Shown: positions 27,092 through 38,643 of the stretch, one piece after another
Numbering within the stretch: the stretch's first letter is position 1
Layout: every line of letters begins with the position of its first letter
Assembly (NCBI GenBank): GCA_963575745.1
Contig: CAUYUJ010016072.1
Location: forward strand, 436,501 to 496,500
Length of the DNA: 60,000 nucleotides
Reading direction: 5' to 3'
Origin: Prorocentrum cordatum
Taxonomy: Eukaryota > Sar > Dinophyceae > Prorocentrales > Prorocentraceae
Notes under the pieces: model-generated
What the model saw: the letters and a program-made list of their open reading frames with translations, nothing else
What the model was told of the DNA's origin: nothing
Databases searched by the model: none
Made by a program: the position numbers and the translations under genes

Positions 27092-29240
27092 GTGGCCGCC
27101 GCCGCTAGGTCGCCGACGCCGGGCTGCAGCGAGCGTCGCGCGCTGGGGCGCTTGCGCGTGGCTCTCCCCGTGGACCTCGCCTTGGCCGCGCTACTCTTCG
27201 CCGGCGACGTCCGCGGAGACGACCGGCTGCTCCTGGGGGTCGCCGGCGCGGGGGAGGAGGGGCGAGTTCGTCTGGGCACGCAAACGACGCGCAATGACGC
27301 GTCGATCGCCTGCTTTTGCCCCGGAGCCCACGACGACCCTCTGACGGCGGAGGATTTGACCGAGCAGGACGACCCAGCCATTGAACCGCGAGATCAGCGA
27401 GGCATCTTCGGCCCGCGGCATCCTCGACTACGCGCGCTACTCGAGCAGTTTCCTGAATCGGCGGAGGAGTTTACCCCTGCGCTTCCAGGCGCACCTGCAG
27501 CAGCGAGCTCAGAGGACATCATCTCGCCCGAGAAGACGCCCGTCCAGCGAACTATCGTGGATGCAGCTCGACGGATTACTGGCGAGGCACCCCTGCGCAG
27601 GGTGGAGCCACAGGAACTACCGCTTCTCTAGGACGACATGCCGGACCTACGCGGGCCCCCTCTAACTCGGGAGCCAGAACCTCAGGCACCTGATAATTCG
27701 AGTGCGAATCAGGTCCCAGAACAGTTTGCACCACCTACGTCAGCACCGACGGACAAGGACGATGGTGACATCAGTGAGGAAGAGCTCCTGCTGTCATAAG
27801 ATTCCCACCGCTGGAAGTTCAGAGAAGAAGCATCTTCGCAAGCACCGAAGCGAAGACGCACGTCACCACCACCCTCGAGACAGGTCTCAGAACCGGTTGG
27901 CCCTCCTGAGGAAGATGGCTCGGATCGACTTCGCGCCAGAGTTCGCAGTGTTCGACGAGGAGGCCAGATATCGAACCCAGATCCAAGTGGCGCTTGCGCT
28001 CGACAGCGTTCAACACATCCTGAGGAAGCCTGGCATCTACGCGGCAAGTCAAGCTGGGCGAGACCGGGTCGAGGTTCGACTCCGTGACCTGACGACGGGC
28101 GAGAACAGGGACATTACCGATCAAACCGCGAGTGTTTGGTGAAGATGCGCGGGGTACTATGTAGAAGGACGATGGAAGTGCCAAGGCACGCCTTGTGGTT
28201 TTTGATCCACACACACGCGGCCACTTGAACTGAAGACGGAGTGTCCAACGCCCTCGAGGCGCTACGGGGCGCATGAGACTGATTGAGGGGGGTGTCCGAG
28301 CAGCTGTCATCCAAGGCGACAGTGGGCGCCGACGACTTGGCGCTCCCGTCAAGGACGACTCGAGTCGCTCAAGATGCGTTTCAGCGACGTGTTGAAGCGA
28401 GACATTGGCCCGCGACCTTGCGACCGCAACTCGCAGGTGGTGGCCGCGGATATGCCGAGATTTTCAACGTCTAGGCTGGACACCTCATCGGAGCGGGCCG
28501 CGCGCGCGGAGCCGACGCAAGGACGCGGGCCCCATGGGTTTGGCCCTCGCGCGCGTGGACAAAGGCGAGATGGCTGCGAGCGAGTCGTTGGAGGAGTCCT
28601 ACCAAGCGCCCAAGGCCATCGAGGCGCTCTACGGCTCCGTCGGCTGGTATCACGGACGCAGGATGGGCGAACCGAGCCGATGGCCCAAGTCGAGGCAGTC
28701 GGCGCACGCGCGCCATCAGTGCAAAGTTTCTCGGCCAGGAGTTCGGCCCCGTGACGTTCCCATCGTGGAAGGCAAGACGCTGCCGCGTGTGGCGAGGTTG
28801 GCGCCGTCCGCAGGAATTCAAGCCCCAACGAGACGGTCTGCGAACTGGCTCACTTGCTGATGGCGGAGTTCGAGCACGGGCCCGTGGGGGGCCCCCATCA
28901 AACCCCCCAGCAACTGCGCCAGATCGAGGGGCCGGCAGCGGTTCACAACGAGCCGACCTACGACGCAATGGCCCTGATTGAGAGCAACGCCGTCGGCCTC
29001 ATTGCCAGGCGCACGAATGTCGAAGCCGCGCGCGCCGACAGGTTCTGCGAGACGGAGGCGCCCCAGCGCGCCGGGCTCGCTCCGAGGATGATCTCGCGAA
29101 GGTCGGCGCCGAGTCTCTGGGGCCTCTGATGGGGGCGACCCGCGCCGGCAGGTGGAAGTTCGCGCGCGACCCAACGTTCGTCGGTTCCCGCATGAGAACG
29201 GGGGCAGACAAGGGCATCATGGAAAGCGACCCGAAAGTCG
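27092..29240 (+). pseudogene. Decayed copia-like pol (linker, RT start, RNase H)
   Basis: Several frames must be read in turn. 27,092-27,631 gives an acidic/proline-rich stretch that would suit the integrase-RT linker and continues after a stop at 27,638-27,786. About 27,900-28,105 ends in DRVEVRLRDLTTGEN, which corresponds to RKEVKLKDLTDEEK just upstream of RT in the intact element at 41,214-41,255. 28,165-28,205 reads KDDGSAKARLVVFD, typical of the start of copia RT. 28,770-29,050 reads LPRVARLAPSAGIQA, MAEFEHGPV and TYDAMALIESNAVGL, which fit the RNase H region, with the usual Ala-Glu active-site residue lost. RAGRWKFARDPTF at about 29,140-29,180 resembles the C terminus of such elements. 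Multiple frame changes and stops show it is not functional. LTRs were not found. Confidence 0.6.
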
Positions 29241-29388
29241 GACCAGTTGCCCGGTCAGATTTCGTCGCTGGTTACCGGCGCGAAGAATCTTCACCAGCGG
29301 TTTCGCCATCGATCCCAGAGCGAGGGCATCTCTGCGCCAGCTTCGAAGGCAGAGAGAGAGATGGCAGAGAGCAAAATAGAGGGAGAGC

Positions 29389-29463
<75 letters not shown>
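29389..29463. repeat. GA dinucleotide microsatellite
   Basis: A GA run of about 75 bp lies downstream of the copia-like remnant. Confidence 0.95.
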
Positions 29464-29469
<6 letters not shown>

Positions 29470-29870
29470 GCGAGCACAGTAATCGAAGCCGCCGCCGGCG
29501 TTCAGGATGCGTTTCCTGAGCTGGCCCTCGAGCCGAGGACATCTCTGGCTGTGCCCGTTCAGGGGGCAGACGCGGCAGGCGCCGCCTCCCCATCCTCCCC
29601 GGGAGGCGCTCCCGGCTCACGACTGGATTGAGCACTTTTACATGTCCGCATGGGCTTCGCCCAACGCCTCCCGCCCCCGTGTCTTTGAGGGTGGGGCATG
29701 CCAGAGTAACGTCGGGGCGCATGGGCGCCGTCGCGAAGCGATTTCGGAATTTCGCGCGAGGGTAAGTATCGCGCGCGACCGCCTGCGCGGCAAAACTGAA
29801 CAACATCTCTCGGCTGTTCGCGGCTCGCGCTGCGGACTTGCTGACGACCGCGGCTTCGGGGGGGTCACGG
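29464..29870. other. No gene seen
   Basis: Mixed-composition sequence is open in several frames without recognisable motifs. Confidence 0.4.
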
Positions 29871-29879
29871 AGCGCAATT

Positions 29880-30965
29880 TGCGAAAGGATCGTGGCCTCG
29901 AGGACGCGGACACTTGTGATGTACAGGGGGGTCGTGGCCTTGGTGACGGAAAAACTGATTCATGCACGAAGGCTCGAGCGTACAATGATTAATTGGGCAC
30001 GGCGGCTTTGGCGGCGCAACTAACATTAAATGTGCAAGCGCCCATGGTCCCGAGGGCTCGAATATGGTTTAAGATTCGAGAGCTGATGGTTTCGATGACG
30101 CAACCACGGCGTAATTTACGAGGTGCCGCGGCTTTGGGGAGGCGAGCGTTGCGCAATTTACGGGAGGATCGTGGCCGCTGGGGCAGGATATTGTGGCTTC
30201 TGGGACGGGGCATTGAGCAATGTACAGGGGGCCGCGGCGTCGAAGACGCGAGCAATATTCGGGAAGACGCGAGCATTACATATTTACGATGGCGCATGGT
30301 CGCGAGGAAACGAGTAGTGTACCAATTCTTGATGATTGTAGCGTCGAGGTGGCGCAACCACGGCGTAAGTTCAAAATGGGTCGTGCCTTCGAGGGCGCGA
30401 TTACTCGATAATTTGCGTGTGTCGTGGCCTCGGAGGCGCGAGCATGGTACAATTTACGAGGGGCCGTGGTTTCCAGGACGGGTTTGTTGTGCAATGTGCA
30501 TGTTTTCCATTATTTCAATGGCTTATGGCTTCGACGGGAAATGATAGTTCCGAGGACGCAATGCACGAAGGATCGTGATTCTGGGCGCGCGATTCTTATA
30601 TATATATATATATATATATATATGATTTGCTGGGGGATCGTGGCGTCGGGCATGCGAATAACTATAGCATCGTTTCTACAAGGTCGTGGCTTCGGGGACG
30701 CGATCATGGGCAATCTACAGGGGATCGTGGCTTCGGGGACGCGAGCACCGCCTAATTGTTTCAAACGCTTATGCCTTCGAGGACGCGAACATTGCGCAAC
30801 CTACTACGGATTATCGCTTCGAGGGCGCAATTACGGTGTATATTACAAAAGGATCGTGGCTTCCGGGGCGCAAGCGTTGCATAAGTTTTTTCTGGGTCGT
30901 GGCCTCGGGGGCGCGACTATTACGTAAATTACAAAGGGGATCTTGGCCTCGGTGACGCACATGTT
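29880..30965. repeat. Degenerate minisatellite, period about 42 bp
   Basis: The word TCGTGGCTTCGGGGACGCGA, in many variants, recurs about 25 times at intervals of roughly 40-46 bp. The units are joined by sequence resembling AATTTACGAGGGG. A TA dinucleotide run sits inside at 30,597-30,622. The same unit reappears at 34,805-35,045. Frames crossing it are by-products. Confidence 0.85.
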
Positions 30966-31099
30966 GTAAAATTATTGACGTTTCGCGCACCCCCGCAAGC
31001 CCATCCAGAAACGATGCCCATGAGCGCAGTCGGGGGGACAGAGGAAGAGACATGCATAGTCAAACAGCGAGGGAGGCTGGCCTGGACGGCGTGTTGGGG

Positions 31100-31457
31100 T
31101 CATCTCCGGGCCGGGGGGGGGGCGAAGAGGAGGAAGAGGAACAGGGGGAGGAGGAGGAGGAGGCGGAGGAGGAGGAAGAGGCAACAAAAACAAGACGAGG
31201 AGAAGGAGGACGAGGCTGAGGAGGACGAACACTAAAAGAGTGAGGAGGAGGAGGGGGAGGAGGAAGAGGAGGAAGAGGAGGAAGAGGAGGAATAATAATC
31301 CGAATAATAAGACGAATAATAATATTATTATTCATAATGCTAATAATAATAATGATGATGATGATGATGATCGTAGTAATAATAATAATGATACTAATAA
31401 TAATAACAATAATAATAATATTCATAATAAACATAATAATCATACTAATCATAATAA

Positions 31458-31505
<48 letters not shown>

Positions 31506-31506
31506 G

Positions 31507-31543
<37 letters not shown>

Positions 31544-31645
31544 ATAATACTAATAATAGTAATCATAATAATAAGAAGAAGAATACTGCTGATACTAATA
31601 GTACTAGTAGTACTAATAATAATAATGATAATAATAACATAATAA
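31100..31645. repeat. GGA then AAT/ACT microsatellites
   Basis: GGA-rich sequence (about 31,118-31,290) passes into AAT-type repeat with ATG, ATC and CAT variants (about 31,290-31,455), then ACT repeat (31,457-31,543), then mixed AAT/AGT (to 31,645). On the minus strand this is TTA/TTG/AGT sequence directly after the LINE-like remnant. Confidence 0.95.
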
Positions 31646-31649
31646 TGCT

Positions 31650-33800
31650 GGAATGGAATGGGGTTGGGCGGACAAGAGTTCGCCTGCCGTCACCGCGGCT
31701 GGAACGGGGCTAGTCGCCCTCGAGTGGCCAGGCCTCTGTGGCCTCGGCCTCACGCTTAGCCCGCCTGCACGCCTGCGCCCATTCAACCGCAGAATCGGGC
31801 GAGGCAAACCCGTGCAGGCGAGCAACTCGCCCCAGGTCCAGCACGGGGACCGAGACCCCGTATTGGTGGAAGCTGGCGGGGTCCAGAGAACGGTCGGCCA
31901 CAGGGCCCCCAGGGGGCCCGCCAGCGGGCCCCAGTGAAGGCCCAACCTCCACCGAGGACCCAACACCCCCAGCAGGCCCCCCCAGCCTCCCTTGGAACCA
32001 TTCGACATCCTCGTCCTCGGGGCCCCTAAAGGCAGAAGGCCGCGGAGGAGGATGGAGGGTCGAGGGGTGGAGGAGCCGACGGAGACGGGATCTCTGGGTC
32101 CGAAGCCCCAGGCGCCCAGGGCCCATGCAGGCCCCCGCGATGCCTGTACCAGGCACCACTCGCTGGGTCAGTGAGGCCCCGCAGGACTATCAAAAACACA
32201 AACACGGGTGGTCGGGACCCTCCACGCCGTATGTCACCACCGAATGCCATTGAAACAGCCACGGCCTCCCAGACATCACCCCCACTTCCACGCCCCCCAC
32301 ATCGATCGGCTCGGGCTCGGGCTCGGGCGGCGGCGGGGCGGGGGCAGCGAGCCTCCAGTCCAGCCTCTCGCGGGTTCGGAAGGCTTCTTCAAGGACCGCA
32401 GCATCGCGATCGTCGGTGGCATAGTCTAGGTCTAGGACAACGTCCGAGGTGCCTACCACTCCCTGAGTGTTCCAGGCCTCGTGGTCTCCAAGCCACGCGT
32501 GCACATATCCAATACATCTAACCAGCTTGACAGCTATATCTGCACAGGCTTCCGTGAAAAAGGACCTTCTGGGGGGACCTTCCAGAGCTGGGCGCCTTTT
32601 TCGCCCGTCGGTCCGCGAGACAGTTGCCAAGCCTGCACCACGTGTCAAATAACGAGGCATCTTGTGATGCCGACGAATGGGCCTTGACTTTCTTCACACT
32701 CGCACTGTCACCGTGTTTCTGCCGCCAGCTGTCCCAAACATGTTCACTGGGATTCATGAGGCTCAGCGCTTTCGAGGCGTTCCCAGCACAGCCTATGGCC
32801 CCAGGGCAATCCGAGAAGACTGTCAGAGCCCCGTCGATGGCAGGATCAACCGAGAAATGCGACAGCATGTGACACGCATAATCTGCCGCGTCCCTAGAGG
32901 ACTGCGTCAAAGACCATGCTAATGGGGGCAACACCATACATCCCACACCTGAACGAACCGTCATCGTTGCAGCTGGTGACAGCCCATCCTGCACGGCGTA
33001 GGCCACCGTATTGGGTAAAAAACAAAAAACCGTCCCTAAACATCCCTCCTTCGAAGAGCCACCCAGGCATACACCCCACGAAGCGGATCTGATCCTCGTC
33101 GGGGATATCGCGATCCTGGACGACATGCGAAGGTGAGGGCAGAAGACCCCTAGCAAAATATTCGCCGCACTCCTTGCCCTCGCTCTTGGCGATGCGAGCC
33201 GCCTTGAGCATTTTGGGCGGACAAAACTCTATCCTGAGAGACTCCGTGCTAGGGCAATCGAAACATCGGTGCCAGAGGGGCCCACGGGCCCCGCATGTCA
33301 CGCAAAACGGGTGGGTGGCTCTCCCTTTCGCGTGAAGCCTGCGTTGGCTCCAGTGGGCCCCGCAGTTGACAGACCTGAAGGCGTTGACGTGCCTCTTGGT
33401 CCACAGCTCTGAGGTTCTAGCCAGCGCCGAAACGACGGGCCCCGAGTGGACCCCAGAAACGCAAGGACCCCCAAGCCTCCTCAGTGCTGTGGCATCAGAG
33501 GCGGCGCAGGCAGAGGCACGGACCACCTGGCAGACAGCACCAGGCGAGCAACAAGTCGAGGTCGATCTCGCGCTGGCGATGATCGAGCAGCAAGTTGTGC
33601 CGAGCTAGATGGCAACCAGCTCTGGCGAGGCTAAGCACACCGGCCTGGGCTGGGTCAGTGCACTTGTTCCACGGGTTGTCGACGCCCAGCAATTGCACGG
33701 CATCTGCGCGAGCCAAGAAAAAGAGGAGGAGGAAGAGGAGAAAGAGGAGGAGGAGGAAGAGAAAAGAAGGAGCAATATGAACAACCAAAAGAAGCATCTG
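31650..33800 (-). pseudogene. LINE-like 3' remnant with Cys-rich region and RNase H
   Basis: Read on the minus strand from about 33,800 downward. A first stretch (33,700 to about 33,500) is followed by a frame spanning 33,526-32,894 that contains WSQRRLHAKG and a cysteine/histidine cluster, CVTCGARGPLWHRC. The same frame continues to RRAGWAV, the usual first strand of RNase H in these elements. After a frame change near 32,900, the reading SRDAADYACHML, LTVFSDCPGAI, VKKVKAHSS and RLGNCLADRRAK gives the second Asp, the His and the final Asp-type motifs of RNase H. Later frames at 32,660-32,190 and 32,159-31,710 look like a C-terminal extension. No reverse transcriptase is present, so the copy is 5'-truncated, as is usual for LINEs. 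It ends against an AAT-type microsatellite. Confidence 0.55.
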
Positions 33801-34435
33801 AATAATAATACAGAATGAAAATACGTATCAGAGGACGAGGAGGACGAGGAGGAGGAGGAGGAGGAGAAGGAGGAGGGGGAGGAGGAGGAAGGGGAGGAGG
33901 AGGAGGAGGGAGGAGGAGGAGGAGGAGGAGAGGGAGGAGGAGGAGGAGGAGGAGGAGGAGGAGGAGGAGAGGAGGAGGAGGAGGAGGAGGAGGAGGGAGG
34001 AGGAGGAGGAGGAGGAGGAGGAGGAGGAGGAGGAGGAGGAGGAGGAGGAGGAGGAAGAGGCAGAGGAGGGGAGGAGGAGGAAGAGGAGGAGGAGGGGGCG
34101 GAGGAGGAGGAAGAGGAGGAGGATGAGGAGGAGGAGGAGAAGGAGGAGGAGGAGGAGGAAGGGGAGGAAGATGAGGAGGAGGAGGAGGAGGTGGAAGAGG
34201 ACGAGGGGGAGGAGGAGGAGAAGGAGGAGGAGGAGGAGGAGGAGGAGGAGGAGGAGGAGGAGGAGGAGGACGGCGAAGGATATGGACGAGAACGAGAGGA
34301 CGAGGAAGAGGGAGAGGAAGAGGAGGAGGAGGAGGAGAAACATGAGGAGAAACATGAGGAAGAGGAGGAGGAAGAGGATAAGGACGAGGAGGCCGACGAG
34401 GATGAGGAGGACGAGGAGGAGAACGAGGAACAGAC
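33720..34435. repeat. GGA-rich array, about 700 bp
   Basis: The tract is near-continuous GGA/GAG repeat with a gap at 33,775-33,830 and GAC/GAT variants towards 34,430. All the long Glu/Arg/Gly or Ser/Pro/Leu frames across it are artefacts of the repeat. Confidence 0.95.
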
Positions 34436-34799
34436 GGCGTCTTGCGTGCCTTGGGTGAGTTTCTCGGGCCTATTGGGCGGCCGCTCAAGGGGCCTCTTGG
34501 GTGCCTCTCGGGTGCCTCTTGGAAGCCCTGGAGGCCATCTTGGTGCCATCTTGAAAGCGGTCAGTCAAAAGAGGAGGGGGTCCTCGATGTTTGCCCCCCC
34601 TCGGGGGCCACGATCCTCGTGAGGCGTGTTAAAAGTTTGCTCTCCCACTTGCCGGAAACTGACCCGCTGACGCATCGGTACCCCTCCCACAAAAAACAGT
34701 GAGTGGAGGGGGAGGGTTCCCCGCCCCGAATGGAAGAGGGGTTATGTAAGAAAAAAGATATCACCCTTAGACAACCTGTCGCCCGAAGGGCTGGTTGGA

Positions 34800-35060
34800 T
34801 TTTTGCAAGGATCGTGCCATGTAGGAAACGAACATTGTATAATTGGTGAAGGGTTATGTTTTCGAAGACGAAAATACAGCGTACGTCATGAAGAATCGTG
34901 GCCTCGGGGATGCGATGGTTGTGTAAGTTGCTGGGGATCGTGACGTCGGGGACGCGAATTTTCAATAATTTACCCGGGGATGTGACCTCGGGGACGCAAC
35001 TTCTGGGTAATCAACCAGGGTCTCGCCTCTCGGGGACGCGAATTTTACATATGATTTCGT
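34800..35060. repeat. Second block of the 42-bp minisatellite
   Basis: Six units resembling GGATCGTGGCCTCGGGGACGCGA occur at about 40-43 bp spacing. They match the array at 29.9-30.97 kb. The LTR element inserts about 120 bp beyond the last unit. Confidence 0.8.
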
Positions 35061-35176
35061 TTCCCAGGCCCCCCCGAACATTCTGAAAACCCCAGGGGAC
35101 GGGGTACATTTCATCCTTTTGGTTTGGGCACCCCGTCCTTCACGCGGACTTCAACAATTTGCGGTAGGAAATGGAA

Positions 35177-35181
35177 CATTG
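35177..35181. repeat. Target-site duplication, left copy
   Basis: CATTG immediately precedes the left LTR and is repeated at 43,321-43,325 after the right LTR. Five bases is the usual duplication for copia elements. Confidence 0.8.
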
Positions 35182-35371
35182 TGCGAGTTGCCCTAAGGAT
35201 CTTTTAGAGGACTCCTGAGGAAGCCAGACACTCAGCCCCTTCCGCAACCGTGTTTGGTTCGAGCAGGGGCGTCGGCCCCTTTGGAGGCAGATGCGCGTGT
35301 GCCTGAGCTGCTACCGAAAACGAGTTCCGCGATAGCTGCCGCTTCTGTTCCGCCGCTCCACCGTGTTTGGT
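35182..35371 (+). repeat. 5' LTR
   Basis: The left LTR is 190 bp long and begins TGCGAGTTGCCC. It contains CCGTGTTTGGT twice, once internally at about 35,248-35,258 and once at its 3' end. The right LTR is its partner. The 3' terminus is GGT rather than the usual CA, which is odd; the flanking duplication nevertheless fixes it. Confidence 0.85.
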
Positions 35372-35382
35372 GGTAGCGGAGC
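35371..35382 (+). promoter_or_regulatory. Primer binding site, initiator-Met tRNA type
   Basis: TGGTAGCGGAGC abuts, and by one base overlaps, the end of the left LTR. TGGTA followed by a GAGC-like stretch is the usual complement of the 3' end of initiator methionine tRNA in copia elements. The exact tRNA of this organism is not known to me. Confidence 0.6.
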
Positions 35383-35508
35383 TGGCATAAAGTCCACGCG
35401 GAGTGCCAGCGCACTTCAAGAGTGGCGCGACTTCACGGACCGAGGTTTCGACGACAGCACGGTGAGCGGTGACTACCACACGAGAAAGGAGCGGCCCATC
35501 GCCACAGC

Positions 35509-36538
35509 ATGGGAGATGAAGAGGATGATGAGGATCGAGAGTACGTGGCTCCAGTCGGACGAGAAGGCGGGCAAGGCGTGAATACCGGAAGGTATGTTCC
35601 GCCGCCGGCCATCAAGGATTCCACGATCGAGGAGTTTCGTAGATATGTTCGGAGGCTGAGGATTTGGTCCAAGGTGGCGACGGGGATTCCACCACATCAG
35701 AGAGGTTTCCACGCCTACAACAGTATCTTGGAGGGCGGCGATGACCAGATCCAGAGCATCGTGGAGGGTCTCGACCAGAGCGAGCTCGAAGGCGAGGACC
35801 GAGTGGAGAACATCGTGAAAGCGCTCGAACAGGAGATCTTGCCGAAGAACGTGTACGAGAAATATTTAGAGTTCGAGCACACCTTCTACGGGTCGGAGGG
35901 CCAGAAAGGAGAGAGCCGGCAGCAGCACTCGATGAAGATCAAGAAGGCCTCTGACAGGCTCAAGAAGCTGCAGGTGACGCTGGACGACGTGCAGGGCTAC
36001 CTCCTCGCTCGGCAGGCGAAGCTGGACCACGCGGAGCGCATGGCGGTGATACTTCAAACGTCGGCCCCCCTGGCCTATGACGACGCGCGGACGGCGCTCA
36101 AGGGGCTTCGCGACGACAGCTCGCTCGAGAAGACCACCAGGAGCCACCAGGGCGACTCCGGGCAGCACCGGGCGGCGAAGGCGTTCCAGGTGGACGAGGA
36201 CGACGAGCAGGACGAGGACGAGGATCCGATTACGCAGGCGCTGATGGCGCTGGAGGGCGGCTCCGACCAGGAGGACATCGCCGACGAAGACGTCATCGAC
36301 GAGGACGAAGCCTATGCGCTGCTGGCGGCGTGGCAGGCCGGACCTGGCGGACGCGGAAGCTGGCAAGAGACGAGGCGCATCGTCAGGGGCCGCAAGACGT
36401 CCAGGGGCCACCGCGACGTGAGTGCGCCGAAGGGGAAGTCTGGCGGCCGCGGCAAGGGCAGCCCAGAGCACAGAGGAGCTGAAGAGGAGGACGCGCTGCC
36501 ACCGTTGTGACCAGGTGGGCCACTGGACGCGTGAGTGC
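35509..36538 (+). CDS. Gag-like polyprotein part with zinc knuckle (one frame change)
   Basis: The ATG at 35,509 opens a 333-codon frame. It starts very acidic, then carries an alpha-helical region resembling copia gag (FHAYNSIL at about residue 67, DVQGYLLARQAKLDHAE near 162-178), then an Asp/Glu-rich linker and a Gly/Lys-rich tail. The expected CCHC zinc knuckle, CHRCDQVGHWTREC, lies at 36,497-36,538 but in the next frame, so a one-base shift near 36,470 separates it. Gag packages the element's RNA into particles. The start codon lies 138 bp after the primer binding site. Confidence 0.75.
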
Positions 36539-36720
36539 CGGAACCCACCGAAGCAGAGGAGCAATGTGGAGCAGGCCAGGGCTGTGTACGACGGCGACAA
36601 CCCCGAGGAGCTCGACGACTTCCACGTCTTCGACCTGGAGGGGGCTGAGCAGACCTTGGCCACCAGCACCGACCAGGCGGACCACAACCAGCCGCCCGAG
36701 GTAGACGACGCCCCAAGATC

Positions 36721-37480
36721 AATAATTGCGATCGGCGGCTGCGCGCGAAGGCGCGCCGCCAGGCAGCCCAGGCCGAGCAGGCCTCTAGCGCTGCCGCAGC
36801 CTCTCCATCACCCACGGGGCTTGAGATGGGCCATCGTAGGTTTCGAGAGTGTTTGGAGGAGGCGAAGAAGCGTTTGCATAAGTTTTCGGCATCTCAGCTT
36901 TTGGGGGTCCTGAAGGGCATGGTCGATACGGGCTGTTCTAGGCTAGTCGTTGGGGACCCCACGATTGCACTACATGACTATGCTCTCCGAAGGCTTTCTG
37001 GAATTTGTTTTCGATGCGCACCGTGTATCAGCAGGAGTTTCCACGTCGCGAACGGCCAGGCCGCTCAGTCACATTGGGTTGCTGAGTATCCTGTCGGCCT
37101 GGGGGGGAGAAGTGGAATTCTTAAGTTTTGCGTGGTGCCGGGCTGGGCCCCCTTACTGATCTCCGAGGGGCTGCTTGAGGCCCTCTCTGGGATCGTGGGC
37201 ACCTCCGAGGGGGCGCTCACTCTTAAGACCTTGGGGGTTACCGTGGCCCTTCGAAGATCACGGGATAACCCCGCGACCAAGCAGCGGCGCCTGCCCCTGT
37301 GCGACTTCGGCGAGCGGGGGGTTCAGAAGCCCGCGAGAGCCGAGACCAGGACATCCGAAGTGGTGTGCGTCTCAGACGAGACGATCGCGCAGGAAAAGAA
37401 AGGGCTGGTGGCGGCTCTCCTACATCCCACGTGCCAGTCGAAGACTCGTAAGAGCATCGCTTCGGAGCCGAATGTTTTGG
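36721..37480 (+). CDS. Retropepsin-like aspartic protease region
   Basis: After another frame change near 36,710 the reading returns to the gag frame. VDTGCSRLVVG at about 36,922-36,954 carries the Asp-Thr-Gly catalytic triplet (36,925-36,933) followed by the hydrophobic strand typical of retroviral-type proteases. A Gly-rich flap-like stretch (VGLGGRSG) and a second hydrophobic strand (LKFCVVPG) follow. The domain cleaves the polyprotein and works as a dimer in the family. Confidence 0.7.
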
Positions 37481-37499
37481 AGTTTTCGGGAGTACCGAG

Positions 37500-38602
37500 G
37501 CCCAGCCCGTTACCGAAACCGATTCCGCGCTCGAGCTTGACCAGTTTGAGACCGCCGATGCCGAGTTCGAAGACACCGACGACCACCAGGACATCGATTT
37601 CGAGCCCGAGAGCACCGATTTCGAGGTCTGGGGGTTCACCGATTGCGAGTGCGACGATATCCTCGGGGACCTTGGGAACGACATCGGGAGACCCAGAGGC
37701 CACTGGAGAGGACCCGGGACGACTAAGGCATCCTGGGGAGCGAGAGAGAAACGAAGAGAAGAATCTCAAGACGCAGGAGCCCGAGCCAAGCAGCGAGGAC
37801 CCAAACGATACACGGCCAATTGGGCCCAAAGTTGCAAGCCATCAGCAAGGTGCCCATACCTTGTCGGCGCATGCCGACCACCCAACTCCACCGGGCTGCA
37901 GATCTATGGGCGTACTTCGCCCGCTGTGTGTTGCTGCTGCGCTGGTGCGCTGGGCAGGCGCAGGCGCTGCGCTGCGGCTTCCAGAGGCCTCAATGCTTCC
38001 GAGAGGTCCGCGTCTCAGTGGACCCCAGCGACTTGCTGGAGAGCGGTTCGATGACAGCGAGCAGCCACGAGAAGAAGCCGGCGCGTCGGTTGAAGTGGGT
38101 CGCCAACGCGATGCCCACGGTGAAGGCGGAGTTGGTGGGCCTCTGCGTCCCGCGGAAGCCCCCGCTGCCGGATATCCCGCAGAACATGAGGGTGATCGAC
38201 CTGCAGGACGCCCTTTGGACCTACGATGCCAAGCTCACGGCGGACACGATCGACCCGGCGGCGGTGGTCGGGAGCTGGGAAACCAGGAAGATCATGTTCG
38301 GCAACAAGCACCGCGGGAAGACCTACGAGGAGGTGCTCAAGAGCGACACCGAGTACTGCGGCTGGATCAGGACATCCGCAACGCACGTCAGCGACGCGAC
38401 GAAGCAGTCCATCCAGCATATCGAGATCCGAGAGGAGATGACGAGGAATACACGGGGGCCAGAGACGGACGAGAGGAGCAGACGGCCGAGAACCCGAGCA
38501 AGGAGGACGAGCCGCTCACCAGGCCGAGCGGACGAGAGGATGGCTGATGCGGCACGGAAGAGAGTCCCGTCGGAGGACTCGTTGGAAGACGGGGCGAACT
38601 GA
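37500..38602 (+). CDS. Acidic linker and small FGNKHRGKT domain
   Basis: An Asp/Glu-rich stretch reads best in the third frame at 37,500-37,800. The second frame then takes over to 38,602. Near 38,296-38,375 it contains IMFGNKHRGKTYEEVL and YCGWI. This resembles the short basic domain found at the C terminus of exonuclease-X-like proteins (FGKYKGK, then a Tyr/Trp-containing end). The role in the element is unknown. The frame ends at TGA 38,600. Confidence 0.45.
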
Positions 38603-38643
38603 AGCTGCACGAGAAGCAGGACAGGGCAGCGCGCACCAGGACA

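Noticed and set aside
33605-34622. Long poly-Glu, poly-Arg, poly-Ser or poly-Pro frames on both strands
   Set aside because: They are generated by the GGA array; the same holds for the arrays at 57.3-57.6 kb and 53.7-54.36 kb.
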